Of a stretch of DNA of 64,000 bases, positions 47,054-55,805 are shown one piece after another (position 1 is the first letter of the stretch; the number at the start of each line of letters is the position of its first letter). The notes under the pieces were generated by a model. The model saw only the letters and a program-made list of their open reading frames with translations, did not search any database and had not been told where the DNA came from. A program made the position numbers and the translations under genes. This stretch comes from CAYVTD01 sp964454445 (lineage in GTDB: Bacteria; Bacteroidota; Ignavibacteria; Kapaibacteriales; UBA2268): positions 1-64,000 of the forward strand of contig CAYVTD010000010.1 of NCBI GenBank assembly GCA_964454445.1, read 5' to 3'.

Positions 47054-47833
47054 ATGTTAAATCTGATTGCCCGTTTGGGTCGCTCGTTAATCAATTTCGC
47101 AACAGAATTCGGCGAAATTGTCATACTGCTACTAAATATTATTCGCTATTTACCAAGAGCTTACAAAGACAGGAGGTTGATTATTGAGCAGATGTCAGTA
47201 GTCGGGGCAGACTCGCTTCCACTCGTGATTTTAATCGGTTCTTTTACTGGGGCAATAGCGGCTTTGCAAGCTACCAGTTTGTTTACGAAATTTAATTTAA
47301 TAGAGCTTGCCCGTCCATTTATTGGCGGTTCGATAGCAACAGTAGTCTTCACGGAGCTAACACCGGTGCTTACTGCTTTGGTAATTGCCGGCAGGGTTGG
47401 AGGTGCAATGGCAGCAGAAATCGGTACAATGCAAGTTTCCGAGCAAATTGATGCAATGGAAATGATGGCAATCGACAAATCGCGTTTTTTAGGGCTGCCC
47501 CGCTTGCTCGCCGGTCTTCTGATGATGCCTGTGCTTGCTGTGTTTTCCAATATTGTTGCTCTTGTCGGTGGTTTCATATTGACATCCGTTAAATTCGGCT
47601 TTTCTTCTTATACATTCTTCGACTCGGTTCAAAATTTTTTTCTGATGCGCGAAGTGATGATAGGTATAACAAAATCGCTGGTTTTTGGCGGCATTACGGC
47701 GTTAATTGGATGCCATGTTGGCTTTCGAACCACGGGCGGTGCCGAAGGCGTCGGCAATAGCACTGTGCGTGCTTTCACAATCACTGCTGCAACCATTTTG
47801 GTTATCGATGCTTGCTTCGGATTCATTTTTTAA
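47054..47833 (+). CDS. mlaE: MlaE-type ABC transporter permease (lipid transport)
   Basis: A 259-residue MlaE/YrbE permease with about six hydrophobic segments. Conserved elements include VLIGSFTGAIAALQA, ELTPVLTALVIAGRVGGAMAAEIGTM, EQIDAMEMMAID (the Ala-Met rich coupling loop) and GGAEGVGNSTVRAF near the C terminus. In an MCE/Mla system it moves phospholipids between the membranes. The partner ATPase and MCE genes are not in the window next to it; rlmD follows directly. Confidence 0.92.
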   Translation: MLNLIARLGRSLINFATEFGEIVILLLNIIRYLPRAYKDRRLIIEQMSVVGADSLPLVILIGSFTGAIAALQATSLFTKFNLIELARPFIGGSIATVVFTELTPVLTALVIAGRVGGAMAAEIGTMQVSEQIDAMEMMAIDKSRFLGLPRLLAGLLMMPVLAVFSNIVALVGGFILTSVKFGFSSYTFFDSVQNFFLMREVMIGITKSLVFGGITALIGCHVGFRTTGGAEGVGNSTVRAFTITAATILVIDACFGFIF

Positions 47834-47852
47834 AAAACGTAGGATCTAAATA

Positions 47853-49292
47853 TTGAGATATCCAAGTAATAAACAACAACTAATCGAACTAACTATCGAA
47901 TCTATCGGCTTCAAAGGAATTTCAATAGCTCGAAACGATGGCTTGGTCTATTTTGTTAAAGGTGGCGTGCCAGGCGACAAAATGCTAGCCGAAATCCGAC
48001 GTAAAAGAAAAAGACACATCGAAGCAGAAATCGTTGAGTTAATCGAGCCGTCGGCAAATCGTATCGAGCCGAAATGCAAGTATTTTGGCGCTTGTGGCGG
48101 TTGCACTTGGCAAAACATTAGCTACGGCGAACAAATCCGATGGAAGAAACAACAAGTAATAGACGCTTTCCGACGAATTGGAAAAATCGAAGTCGGCGAA
48201 ATAATCGATACCATACCAGCACCACAGCTTTTCAATTATCGCAATAAGATGGATTTCTCTTTTGGGGCATCCCGCTGGCTTTCTTCAGAAGAAATCCAAA
48301 AAGATGAGGACATTGATACAAAAAACTTTGCTCTCGGACTTCACATTCCTGGCAGATACGACAAAATTCTCGATATTGACAGCTGCCATATCCAAGCAGA
48401 AGAGGGCAACCAAGTCCTGCGCTTGTTCAAACAAAAAGCACTCGAACTAAATGTCGCAGCATACAGCGAACAAACGCGCAAGGGGTTTCTTCGCAACTTG
48501 GTTCTGCGATTCAGTCGTCGCGATGACGAAATGATGAGCATCCTCGTTACAAATAATCCTTTATTGCCCGAAGATGACAAATTTTTAAACTGGTATCGCT
48601 ACGATTTCCCGAGTCTTTTTCCTAATACCGCCAGTATCATAAATGCTATAAATGCAGATACTAATCCCGTTTCTTTTGGCAAGATTAATTTCATCGAAGG
48701 GAAAGATTTTATTAACGAAGAAATTCTTGGTATAGAATACAAGATTTCGCCTTTTTCATTTTTTCAAACTAACTCTTATCAACTCGATACATTTATAGGC
48801 AAGATACTCGAATTTGCTCAGCTTGGCACATCAGAGACAATATGGGACCTTTATTGCGGCATTGGCTCGATAACACTCCCGGCTTCTCATAAATGCAAAC
48901 AGATTTTTGGCTTCGAACTTATAGAATCTTCAATAGAAGATGCCCAGATAAATGCGAAATTGAATAATATCGAAAATGTGCAATTCAAAGCACTCGACCT
49001 TCATTCAAAAAACATATATTTATATTTGGACAAATATGAAATTCCTGATACAGTAATTCTCGATCCTCCGAGAAACGGTATGCACCAGCAACTTGTTCAA
49101 TACATTCTCGACTTATACCCAAAAAAAATCGTTTATGTAAGTTGTAATCCGACAACACAGGCTCGCGATTGCGATTTGCTTTCTGAGAAATATAATGTCA
49201 TCAAAATCCAACCGATAGATATGTTCCCACATACCTACCACATAGAATCCATAGCATTGCTTGAAAGAAAACACAGGGAGTTTACAAAATAA
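47853..49292 (+). CDS. rlmD: 23S rRNA (uracil-5-)-methyltransferase RlmD/TrmA family
   Basis: A 479-residue m5U methyltransferase. It has an N-terminal TRAM domain (IESIGFKGISIARNDGLVYFVKGGVPGD), an iron-sulfur cluster motif (CKYFGACGGCTW, plus DSCHIQ), a Rossmann domain (WDLYCGIGSITLPAS), and the catalytic cysteine in VSCNPTTQARD. It begins with TTG after AGGATC. RlmD, RlmCD and TrmA cannot be separated with certainty without alignment. Confidence 0.88.
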   Translation: MRYPSNKQQLIELTIESIGFKGISIARNDGLVYFVKGGVPGDKMLAEIRRKRKRHIEAEIVELIEPSANRIEPKCKYFGACGGCTWQNISYGEQIRWKKQQVIDAFRRIGKIEVGEIIDTIPAPQLFNYRNKMDFSFGASRWLSSEEIQKDEDIDTKNFALGLHIPGRYDKILDIDSCHIQAEEGNQVLRLFKQKALELNVAAYSEQTRKGFLRNLVLRFSRRDDEMMSILVTNNPLLPEDDKFLNWYRYDFPSLFPNTASIINAINADTNPVSFGKINFIEGKDFINEEILGIEYKISPFSFFQTNSYQLDTFIGKILEFAQLGTSETIWDLYCGIGSITLPASHKCKQIFGFELIESSIEDAQINAKLNNIENVQFKALDLHSKNIYLYLDKYEIPDTVILDPPRNGMHQQLVQYILDLYPKKIVYVSCNPTTQARDCDLLSEKYNVIKIQPIDMFPHTYHIESIALLERKHREFTK

Positions 49293-49293
49293 T

Positions 49294-49947
49294 ATGCAAT
49301 CCTTTAGAATTAACGAGATTTTTTACTCGATACAAGGCGAAGGTCCCTTGGCAGGCTTGCCATGCGTATTCGTGCGCTTACAAGGATGCAATTTGCATTG
49401 CGATTGGTGCGACACAAGTTACGCTATCGACTCAAAAGGACCCGCCTTGGAAATGAGTTCTGAAGAAATTTTAAATTATGTTTCGTCGTTTGAGTGCCGT
49501 CATGTTGAGTTTACCGGTGGCGAACCTCTGATGCAAAATAATGGCTGCGAATTAATAAATCAATTTGACGAAAGTGGCTACCTTACTGTTGTGGAAACAA
49601 ATGGAAGTTACAGCATTGCCTCGCTAAATCCATCAGTTATCATAGTATTAGATATTAAATGTCCTGGTTCGGCTATGGACAAAAACAATGATTTTAATAA
49701 TTTTAAATATCTATCGAGCAAGGACGCAGTAAAATTCGTAATAGCAAGCTACGACGATTATTTGTGGGCTAAAGAAGTATTCAACCAATATAAGCTTGCT
49801 GAGAAAGCTCAAGTTTATTTTTCACCTGTTTACGGCTCTGTCGATGCCGCAGATCTTGCCCTCTGGATTCTGAAAGATCGTCTCAGAGTAAAACTGCAAC
49901 TACAAATTCATAAATATATATGGGATGCAGAAAAGCGCGGTGTTTAA
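49294..49947 (+). CDS. queE: 7-carboxy-7-deazaguanine synthase
   Basis: A 217-residue radical SAM enzyme of queuosine (or 7-deazaguanine) synthesis, starting at ATG 49294 (MQSFRINEIFYSIQGEGPLAG), one base after the rlmD stop. The SAM cluster motif is CNLHCDWC, preceded by FVRLQG; the glycine motif is EFTGGEPLMQ. Other queuosine genes are not in the window. It could share a transcript with rlmD, both being RNA-modification genes. Confidence 0.93.
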   Translation: MQSFRINEIFYSIQGEGPLAGLPCVFVRLQGCNLHCDWCDTSYAIDSKGPALEMSSEEILNYVSSFECRHVEFTGGEPLMQNNGCELINQFDESGYLTVVETNGSYSIASLNPSVIIVLDIKCPGSAMDKNNDFNNFKYLSSKDAVKFVIASYDDYLWAKEVFNQYKLAEKAQVYFSPVYGSVDAADLALWILKDRLRVKLQLQIHKYIWDAEKRGV

Positions 49948-50036
49948 ATTTGTTTTTTTTTATCCTTTATTGTTAGTAATTTACTTATTGAGATTGCATG
50001 TTTTTTTGATAATCATTAAATAAGCCAATTAATATT

Positions 50037-52139
50037 ATGCAAAATAATGAAGATATTGAGTTCACTCGCGAACTATCTTATTATCGGAAAAAACTTAACG
50101 AAGTTGCAAAATCTCAAGGCAGTATTATTGCTATTGAAGGAGAATCGGGCTTTGGAAAAAGCTATTTGCTCGAGGCAATGAATGCGCTGGCAAGTTTACC
50201 ATCTTGGGGCTTAAATAGCGTACTTGTCGAAGCACAAAAGCCTATTGGTGAATTTAAAATCGGCGGCATCCAACCACTTCAGCCATTCACAAGGGCGATG
50301 GAAAAATTGATAGACAAGGAAAAGAACATCGACCCACATAAACGGCTTATCAAGAATATTGGTCTAACGACTCTTGCCTCCATACCTTTCATAGACACTG
50401 TTTTTTATGCAGTTAAAGAAATTGGCAAAGATTGGCGGCAATATCAAGAGGACTTATCCTCCAAATCGAAAAATAAAAAGATTAGTATTGCCGCAGCCGA
50501 TTTTTTTGATTCAATAAGCTCTTTTGCAAGTAAAAGACCTCTTGTCATCCATATCGACGATATGCACTGGTGCGATGCCCAATCTGTCGAGCTACTTTCT
50601 TTGCTTGCCGACAATATCGACAAAATGCCATTAATTATCGTCTTTTCATACACTAATACCCAGCTTATGCGACAGGGGTCTGCATTGCTTTCTTTTTTAG
50701 ATCAGTTTAAAGATACTGACACACTCGAAATTATTACATTAAATGAATACTCTATTGCGCAAGTTTCGGCAATGGCTCGATTTATACTTGATAATTATCG
50801 CCCAAATATCAAATTTGAGCAGTGGTTGCTCGACAATACCTTTGGTGTGCCGGGTATTGTTGCCGAATATCTTAAATTCTTTCGTCTCAATTCTCCTTTC
50901 GATAGTGCCGGTCATCTTAAAGCTGACTTCGACTCATCGAGTTATTTGCCTGCTTCGGTTCATTCTGCCTTTTCCAACACAGTTTCCAAGCTAACAGAAG
51001 AGGAAAGAAACACACTTGCAGTTTGTAGTGCAGAAGGTTCTGAATTTACAGCTCTTATCGCTTCCGAGCTTATGAATAATGACGTTCTTACAACTATAAA
51101 AAAATTAAGGGGATTGCAAAATAAAACAGGTATTATCAAAAGCTATGGCGCTGAGATGCGCTACGGTGTTAAGACTACTGTTTATCGTTTTACTCAGGCA
51201 TTTTATTACAATTTTTTTCAGAAATCACTCGAATTTGAAGAGCATCAAGCACTGCACGGGCACATAACTTCAGTTCTGAAACAAAGATACGACGAAACTG
51301 AAGATGAAACTGTCCGTCGCGAGATAGCCCCTTTTCTTGCCGCCCACAGCCACGAATCAGGTGAGGAAGACATTGAAAAACAGATGTTACTAGCCACGGC
51401 AAGAGCAGCTAAAGAATATGGCAGTATGGATGTTGTTAATGAGGTATATGGGAATTACAGCAATGTTGGCAAGAAGTCACAAAACGAAAATTCAGATAAC
51501 GAGCATTTCGATTCTGAAGATTTTGCCTTTCGGCAGATTATCGATTCGACAGCTAAAAGCTCCGAAGATACAAACGCCAATTCTGATGATACGGAAAGTA
51601 CTAATGGAAGCGGTTTAGCAAATAGTAACGCGATTTTCGATTTTTATCGAACCCGCAAAGCAATTATCGAGAGCTATCTTGCAGGAGCTTATGAGCAAGC
51701 AGTGTCTATAGCTCAAAGCTCTCTCGACAATTATCCTGCAGAAATTTCTGCGCCGGAAAAAGTTCAACTGCTCTGCCTTGCTGCCAGGGCTTTACTTGAA
51801 AGTGGACACAAAGACAATGCAAACAATTACATTTCCCAGGCAAAACAAGCAAGCGAAACAGCCGACGACGCCATTTCTGAATGTTTTTTGCTTAACACTG
51901 AAGCTGTCTTAAATGCTTATGAAGGGCAATACAAACTATCTAATGAAAAACTAAAGCAGGCAGCCGAGCGATCGTTGCATCTTGCACCCGAGCTTAAGTT
52001 GCTGACAATGGCAAACATCGCTTTGGTTTTAAAAGAATACTCGCCTACAGAATCAGAACACTATTTTTATTCTGTAAAAACTCTTGCTGAGCAAATGAAT
52101 TTCAATGATTTTAAAGATGATTTTTTAAAAATGATATAA
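50037..52139 (+). CDS. STAND-like AAA ATPase with TPR-type C terminus
   Basis: A 700-residue P-loop ATPase of the AAA_16/STAND type. Walker A is GESGFGKSYLLEA at about residue 37. Walker B is LVIHIDDMHWCDAQSVELLSLLAD, the DDxHWxD form common in adenylate-cyclase- and LuxR-linked ATPases. A winged-helix-like region follows, then from about residue 480 an acidic low-complexity linker (SQNENSDNEHFDSEDF, SDDTESTNGSG), then TPR-like helices (AYEQAVSIAQSSLDNYPAE). There is no output domain. Such proteins are often signalling or defence hubs; no partner gene is adjacent to define its role. Confidence 0.8.
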   Translation: MQNNEDIEFTRELSYYRKKLNEVAKSQGSIIAIEGESGFGKSYLLEAMNALASLPSWGLNSVLVEAQKPIGEFKIGGIQPLQPFTRAMEKLIDKEKNIDPHKRLIKNIGLTTLASIPFIDTVFYAVKEIGKDWRQYQEDLSSKSKNKKISIAAADFFDSISSFASKRPLVIHIDDMHWCDAQSVELLSLLADNIDKMPLIIVFSYTNTQLMRQGSALLSFLDQFKDTDTLEIITLNEYSIAQVSAMARFILDNYRPNIKFEQWLLDNTFGVPGIVAEYLKFFRLNSPFDSAGHLKADFDSSSYLPASVHSAFSNTVSKLTEEERNTLAVCSAEGSEFTALIASELMNNDVLTTIKKLRGLQNKTGIIKSYGAEMRYGVKTTVYRFTQAFYYNFFQKSLEFEEHQALHGHITSVLKQRYDETEDETVRREIAPFLAAHSHESGEEDIEKQMLLATARAAKEYGSMDVVNEVYGNYSNVGKKSQNENSDNEHFDSEDFAFRQIIDSTAKSSEDTNANSDDTESTNGSGLANSNAIFDFYRTRKAIIESYLAGAYEQAVSIAQSSLDNYPAEISAPEKVQLLCLAARALLESGHKDNANNYISQAKQASETADDAISECFLLNTEAVLNAYEGQYKLSNEKLKQAAERSLHLAPELKLLTMANIALVLKEYSPTESEHYFYSVKTLAEQMNFNDFKDDFLKMI

Positions 52140-52169
52140 ACGTTTTTCCATTGAAAACTAAGCTTGGTT

Positions 52170-52451
52170 TTATCCGTTTATAAAATCAATTAAATCCTGA
52201 AAATATTGCGGATTGTCCTCTTTAGGCAATACAACGCGTATAGATTTATTGCCGATCGATCCTTTTATCGTATATTTTCCTTTTACGATAACCTTGAAAA
52301 ATGGTTTTTGCAAATCTTCATAAAAAATCAATTTTCCTAATATAGCTATCTTTTCGATAAATTCCTGAGAAATAGCATCACTAAGCAAAATATCTTTAAC
52401 ATTGGTGCCTTCCAGACAGCCATCTATTTTTTTTGTTTTTATTGCAATCAT
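52170..52451 (-). CDS. Conserved small protein of unknown function
   Basis: A 93-residue soluble protein, MIAIKTKKIDGCLEG to LIDFING. I recognise no family. It has a compact alpha/beta look with a basic middle strand pair (FFKVIVKGKYTIKGSIGNKSIRVVL). It sits alone on the minus strand between the convergent ATPase gene and the divergent FmdB-type gene. Reasonable coding bias and clean boundaries support a real gene. Confidence 0.65.
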   Translation of the reverse strand: MIAIKTKKIDGCLEGTNVKDILLSDAISQEFIEKIAILGKLIFYEDLQKPFFKVIVKGKYTIKGSIGNKSIRVVLPKEDNPQYFQDLIDFING

Positions 52452-52596
52452 TGTTTTTTGTCTTAAAAATGATTCTTTGTTATAGCAAACGTGATTGCTA
52501 TCAATTCATTATACAAATTTTAAAAATAATATCTATATATTTTCGTTGTAATACCAGATGTTACTTGTCGAAAAAATTGATTTTTGGAGCTATTAA

Positions 52597-52947
52597 ATGC
52601 CTACTTATGAATACAAATGTAAAAAGTGCCAGCGAGAATTTGAAATTGAACAAAGAATAACCGAAGAACCATTAACAAAATGTATTTACGAAGATTGCGA
52701 TGGAGAGGTCTTTCGCAAAATAAGCAAGAACATTGGACTGGTTTTTAACGGTTCTGGCTTTTATCTAACCGATTATGTTCATAAAAAAGACAATCCACCT
52801 ACACATAGCAGTTCCGACAAACACACTGCCACAACACCTACCAATGGTAATTTAACTATTAAAAATAATACAGTAACTCCAGAAAATGGAACAGCTGCAC
52901 CGAAAAATGGAGTTACAACTCCTAAAAAAGAAGCTGTTGCAAACTAA
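52597..52947 (+). CDS. FmdB/zinc-ribbon family protein with low-complexity tail
   Basis: A 116-residue protein of the FmdB regulatory family. The N-terminal zinc ribbon is MPTYEYKCKKCQREFE with a second cysteine set C...EDCDGEVFRK, followed by the family phrase LVFNGSGFYLTDY. The last 45 residues are a Thr/Asn/Lys tail with repeats of TPxNG/NGxxAP that looks disordered. A possible role is transcriptional or rRNA-related; the family is poorly characterised. Confidence 0.85.
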   Translation: MPTYEYKCKKCQREFEIEQRITEEPLTKCIYEDCDGEVFRKISKNIGLVFNGSGFYLTDYVHKKDNPPTHSSSDKHTATTPTNGNLTIKNNTVTPENGTAAPKNGVTTPKKEAVAN

Positions 52948-52970
52948 CGCTAATAGTTTTGATTTTTGAT

Positions 52971-53912
52971 TTAATACAACGGTTTTTCTTGTAAAGCATG
53001 GAAAATTGTAGCCTTTTCGTATTCTTTTGTTATTTCCTGCTTCAATTGCCAAATAGCACTTTCCGGGCTTAATATATCATGACTTTTTATTGCTTCTAAA
53101 GTTTCTATGGCAAGATAAAGAGGCGAACTCGTTTGCTCGAGAGCCCATTGCTTGAAGTTAAGTTCGGCGGCAAACCACTCGCTCATGGCAACGATAAGAG
53201 TCAGAGGTTGCTCGATGCCTTCGATAAAGGTTTCTTTTTCTGTTTGCTCGATTTTGCTTTCATATTTTTTTACTTCGAGAAAGCTCGAATGGTGGAATCG
53301 AATAGCATCGCACAATTGAGCAGGCAGGTTCCACCGTTCGGCAATCCAAACGCCGAGTTCGCCGTGGTTGCCGTGCATTACTTTTTTTTCAGCTTCGACC
53401 ATCGACATACCAAATTTTGTTTGTAGAGTGGTGATTTTGGCATATTCAGCAGAGAAATATTGGGTCAGCACTATTATTCCAATGTCGTGTATCAAGCCAG
53501 CAACAAATGCCTCACCAACAAGCCTGTATCCTAATTTGCGGGCAAGCACACGTGCACAAGCACCACAAAAAACAGAATAATGCCAGAAGCCCCTGACATC
53601 GAAATTATTTACCTGCTTTACAAACAACTTGGATACAAGCAAACTTATTACAATTTCACGTATTGCATTCGTGCCAAGCACCACAATAGCCAGATCGATA
53701 GTCGAAATTTTTCGGGCAAATCCATAAAAGGGAGAATTGGCAACAGTGAGGACACGGCTGGCGAGAGTTTGGTCTTTTTCGATAATATTGGCAAGTGTCG
53801 AGGCGCTAATATCCGGATTGTCGAGAGCCTGCATCACTTCGGAAACGACATACGGTATTGCAGGCAATCTGGTTAGCGATTCCAGTCTTCTCCGGATTTT
53901 AGGGTCAAGCAT
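52971..53912 (-). CDS. HDOD-domain protein
   Basis: A 313-residue HDOD protein. The N-terminal LTRLPAIPYVVSEVMQALDNPDIS and LASRVLTVANSPFYGFARKIST are hallmark HDOD segments, followed by a degenerate HD motif (LIHDIGIIVLTQYF) and GELGVWIAERWNLP. HDOD proteins act in signalling of motility and virulence, usually through cyclic-di-GMP circuits. Its start overlaps the end of fliA by 8 bases, so it is coupled to a flagellar sigma gene, which suggests a motility-regulating role. Confidence 0.9.
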   Translation of the reverse strand: MLDPKIRRRLESLTRLPAIPYVVSEVMQALDNPDISASTLANIIEKDQTLASRVLTVANSPFYGFARKISTIDLAIVVLGTNAIREIVISLLVSKLFVKQVNNFDVRGFWHYSVFCGACARVLARKLGYRLVGEAFVAGLIHDIGIIVLTQYFSAEYAKITTLQTKFGMSMVEAEKKVMHGNHGELGVWIAERWNLPAQLCDAIRFHHSSFLEVKKYESKIEQTEKETFIEGIEQPLTLIVAMSEWFAAELNFKQWALEQTSSPLYLAIETLEAIKSHDILSPESAIWQLKQEITKEYEKATIFHALQEKPLY

Positions 53913-54684
53913 TGTCGAACTCGATTATTTTTTCTCTCAAATCCTTGATGACCTGAGTATGTATCTGGCAAACCCTGCTTTCTGACACCTTGAGCAATTT
54001 GCCTATTTCTTTAAACGTAATACCTTCATAATAATAAAGTGAAATCACAAGTCGCTTTTTCTCAGTCAGTTTGCTTATAAAATCAGTAATAAAACGGATT
54101 CGTTCTTCACTTTGCAGTACAGCCAGAGCGCTTTCTTGCGATGTATCGGGTATTTCTTCTAAAAAATCAGTTTCGTCTTCGCTTTGTTTAGCTTGGGTGT
54201 CTGCAAAAGAAAACGATGCCTTTGCCGCCGCCGCTGCCGCAAGATACTCATAATATTCTTCTTCTGTTACTTTGAGCTTTCGCATCACTTCTTCCGAACT
54301 GACTTCCCTTCCGGTTTTGCTCCTAAGCTCGTCTTGTGCCTGCACATATTCGTGGGCGCGTTTTCTTGCTGTTCTCGACAGCCAATCAATCCGGCGAAGC
54401 TCGTCTTGGATAATGCCTTTTATTCTCGGGATAGCATAAGATTCGAACTTTACTCCGCGAGTTATGTCAAATCGTTCGATTGATTCGTTTAATCCTAGTA
54501 TGCCTATACTTAAGAAATCTTCATCGTCCAAAATTGTGTTTAATGGCAGATTCATTTGCTGCAATACATATTTAACGAGCCAAATGTATTTCAGGATCAG
54601 CTTGTTTTTATTCTCTGATGAATCATTTTCGGCAAATGCCTGCCAAATTTTTTGTATTTCTTGTGGGTTGGTTTGCATAATCAT
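53905..54684 (-). CDS. fliA: Flagellar sigma factor (sigma-28)
   Basis: A 259-residue sigma-28 (FliA/SigD) type factor. Region 2 (EDFLSIGILGLNESIERFDITRGVKFESYAIPRIKG) is characteristic, followed by the region 2.4/3.0 segment ELRRIDWLSRTARKRA and region 4 EGITFKEIGKLLKVSESRVCQIHTQV, which recognises the -35 element. A short Ala-rich stretch (AAAAAAKAS, about residue 145) lies in region 3. It directs late flagellar and chemotaxis genes. In the operon flhF-flhG-membrane protein-fliA-HDOD. Confidence 0.93.
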   Translation of the reverse strand: MIMQTNPQEIQKIWQAFAENDSSENKNKLILKYIWLVKYVLQQMNLPLNTILDDEDFLSIGILGLNESIERFDITRGVKFESYAIPRIKGIIQDELRRIDWLSRTARKRAHEYVQAQDELRSKTGREVSSEEVMRKLKVTEEEYYEYLAAAAAAKASFSFADTQAKQSEDETDFLEEIPDTSQESALAVLQSEERIRFITDFISKLTEKKRLVISLYYYEGITFKEIGKLLKVSESRVCQIHTQVIKDLREKIIEFDNA

Positions 54685-54692
54685 TTTTAAAA

Positions 54693-55741
54693 TTATTCAT
54701 CAAATTCTGCGAAGTCGCTGCTCGAAAAAACTTTTTTGTTCTTGTTTTCTGGATGTCTGCCTGGTAATGGCATTTCTTCTTGCATATATTGCCCGGTTTT
54801 ATTCAAATAATCATCAAACGACATATCGTCATTGTTTGGTGAGTTGAACTCGTCAGATTTTTGGTTGTTTTGGGACTCCTTTTGGGCTTCTCTTGATGCA
54901 AAATCCTTAAAATCTTTTTTAAACGAGCCAGTCTCAAAATATTCTTTATCTTCTTCCGATAAATCTCCCGTAAAGCCCCCGGGAAATGGGCTTTCGCCTT
55001 CCTTAGAAAAGGAAGTGCCTTGATGCATCTTAAACTCTTTTAGCTGCTCTTCCCGCTTTGNNNNNNNNNNNNNNNNNNNNNNNNNNNNNNNNNNNNNNNN
55101 NNNNNNNNNNNNNNNNNNNNNNNNNNNNNNNNNNNNNNNNNNNNNNNNNNNNNNNNNNNNGAAAAGGAAGTGCCTTGATGCATCTTAAACTCTTTTAGCT
55201 GCTCTTCCCGCTTTGCTTCCATATCCAACAAATCTTGCGCTATTTTCAATTTTTCTTCTTCTTCTTTCTTTCTTCGCTGTTCATCTTCCCTGACACGGTT
55301 AGATATTTCAGCGCGTTTTATCTCTACTTCTTCTTTCTGACGCTTTTCAGCAACGATAAAGAACACAGTAATAATTATCAAGCCAATAAAAAGATATATT
55401 GACACAAAAATCAAAAAGCTCAAATAAAGCGAATCATAGAGTGGTTTGCTCACACCGAAAAATTGGACGATGAAGGACATCAACGACAAAAAAAGAGATA
55501 CTTTGAAAAGAGTCTTGAATGGAAAGCTGATTAGTTTTTTATGCTTTGCGCGCTCCTTGTTCTCTTTCTTTTTGAGTTTGGCTGCCCGTTTTTTATCCCG
55601 CTCTTGCTTTTCTTTCTTCTTTTTATCCCTTATTTTCTTGTCCTCTGCTTCTCTTGCCTCGCGTTCCTTCTCGCGCTTTTGTTTTTCCTTTTCCCATTGC
55701 TCTTTTTCAAGGTCATGCCCTGTTTTTTCTTTTGCTGCCAT
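54693..55741 (-). CDS. Coiled-coil membrane protein between flhG and fliA (interrupted by an assembly gap)
   Basis: One protein of about 297 residues, split here by 100 N at 55061-55160. The 55 bases at 55006-55060 and 55161-55215 are identical; merged, the frame continues without a break (186 codons from 55741 to 55184, then 55028 to 54693). Residues 1-70 are a Lys/Glu/Arg-rich coiled coil (KEKQERDKKRAAKLKKKE); two hydrophobic helices follow at about 77-97 and 103-130; then another coiled coil (KKEEEEKLKIAQDLLDME), and a charged C terminus ending DFAEFDE. I recognise no family. The position in the flagellar block suggests a motility role or a membrane anchor for FlhG or FliA. Confidence 0.75.
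55061..55160. other. Assembly gap (100 N), probably artefactual
   Basis: Exactly 100 N between two identical 55-base ends. Merging the overlap restores one continuous gene. Confidence 0.95.
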
Positions 55742-55805
55742 AAGAATCTATTTCTTATTGTTTAATCACTCATAATTTATGATTTTATTGTCATAAAAAC
55801 AAATA

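Noticed and set aside
52433..52660. A frame overlapping the start of the FmdB-type gene
   Set aside because: It overlaps two better genes, has poor composition and no ribosome site.
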